NCBI GenBank assembly: GCA_041648665.1 | Contig: JBAZOP010000074.1 | Location: 1 to 14,106 of the forward strand | Length of the DNA stretch: 14,106 nt | Direction of reading: 5' to 3' | DNA from: a bacterium | GTDB taxonomy: Bacteria > UBA10199 > 2-02-FULL-44-16 > JAAZCA01 | Shown here: in pieces, positions 13,885 through 14,106 of the stretch | Layout: every line of letters begins with the position of its first letter | How positions within the stretch are numbered: the first letter of the stretch is position 1 | Program-made: the position numbers and the translations under genes | Notes under the pieces: model-generated | The model's database searches: none | What the model was told of the DNA's origin: nothing | Seen by the model: the letters and a program-made list of their open reading frames with translations, nothing else

Positions 13885-14106
13885 GAGTCCCTCCTCATCA
13901 TCGAGAGTATTTCGCGCGTGGTGACGATGTGCGCGAAGCCGTACCCCAGGTTCGTGAGCGAGGCGTTCTGAAATTTCGCGCTGCCTGCGGCGCACGCGTC
14001 CTTCACTATCGTGGGCTCAAAGTCCTTCATGAACGCGTGGCGCGCGGTGGTCTCCACGCAGAGATTGGTCATGACCCCGCATATCACGAGCGACTCGACC
14101 CGCCTC
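13881..14106 (-). CDS. Isochorismatase family cysteine hydrolase (C-terminal part)
   Basis: Partial gene: the frame is open to the window edge, so the N-terminal half is missing. The visible 74 residues contain VESLVICGVMTNLCVETTARHAF, broken here as the family reads it: TNLCVE holds the catalytic Cys, followed by GSAKFQNASL and a C-terminal helix FAHIVTTREILSMM. The family includes nicotinamidases and many uncharacterised hydrolases; the missing half with the catalytic Asp and Lys would be needed to say more. The final TGA overlaps the GTG start of the flavoprotein, so these genes are one operon. Confidence 0.85.
   Translation of the reverse strand, partial: RRVESLVICGVMTNLCVETTARHAFMKDFEPTIVKDACAAGSAKFQNASLTNLGYGFAHIVTTREILSMMRRDS

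Overview
The window looks like chromosomal sequence of an anaerobic or microaerophilic bacterium with a high-G+C core, most likely of a deltaproteobacterial-type lineage. I base this on a DUF39 homocysteine-biosynthesis protein next to aspartate kinase, a one-piece tmRNA directly downstream of smpB, and dispersed short hairpin repeats of kinds I associate with such genomes. The taxonomic guess is weak; the gene calls are stronger.

Layout. (1) 1-1693, plus strand: the end of a DUF39 homocysteine-biosynthesis protein followed by a monofunctional aspartate kinase. (2) 1690-2112, minus: a small SEC-C/YchJ-like protein whose stop overlaps the kinase stop. (3) 2283-3019, plus: a fluoride channel CrcB/Fluc plus a DUF190 protein. 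(4) 3023-5867, minus: a series reading amidohydrolase, nitroreductase, smpB, ssrA (tmRNA) and then a strong intrinsic terminator, which also sits just after the DUF190 gene. (5) 5971-12017, plus: an accessory island of lower and uneven G+C. It carries a RhuM-family protein, a repeat-rich spacer with a MITE-like inverted repeat, a DUF2130 nuclease-like protein tightly followed by an OLD-family ATPase/Toprim nuclease, a remnant of a type III-like DNA methyltransferase, a decayed type I-C-like CRISPR mini-array with no cas genes, and an orphan HicB/XRE regulator. (6) 12090-14106, minus: a compact operon of an isochorismatase-family hydrolase (cut by the window edge), a thioredoxin-reductase-like flavoprotein lacking the redox CxxC, and a short RlmN-like radical SAM enzyme.

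How the genes fit together. Aspartate kinase starts the route to aspartate semialdehyde, the precursor that DUF39 proteins are reported to convert to homocysteine, so region 1 is a coherent pathway pair. smpB and ssrA form the trans-translation ribosome-rescue pair. CrcB and DUF190 are a recurrent fluoride-resistance pair. The island is a collection of mobile-element and anti-phage type genes, several of them decayed. The DUF2130-OLD pair, 19 bp apart with a good ribosome binding site between them, is the best candidate for an undescribed defence module. The CRISPR remnant, with a 20-bp palindromic insertion inside one repeat, is the clearest structural oddity.
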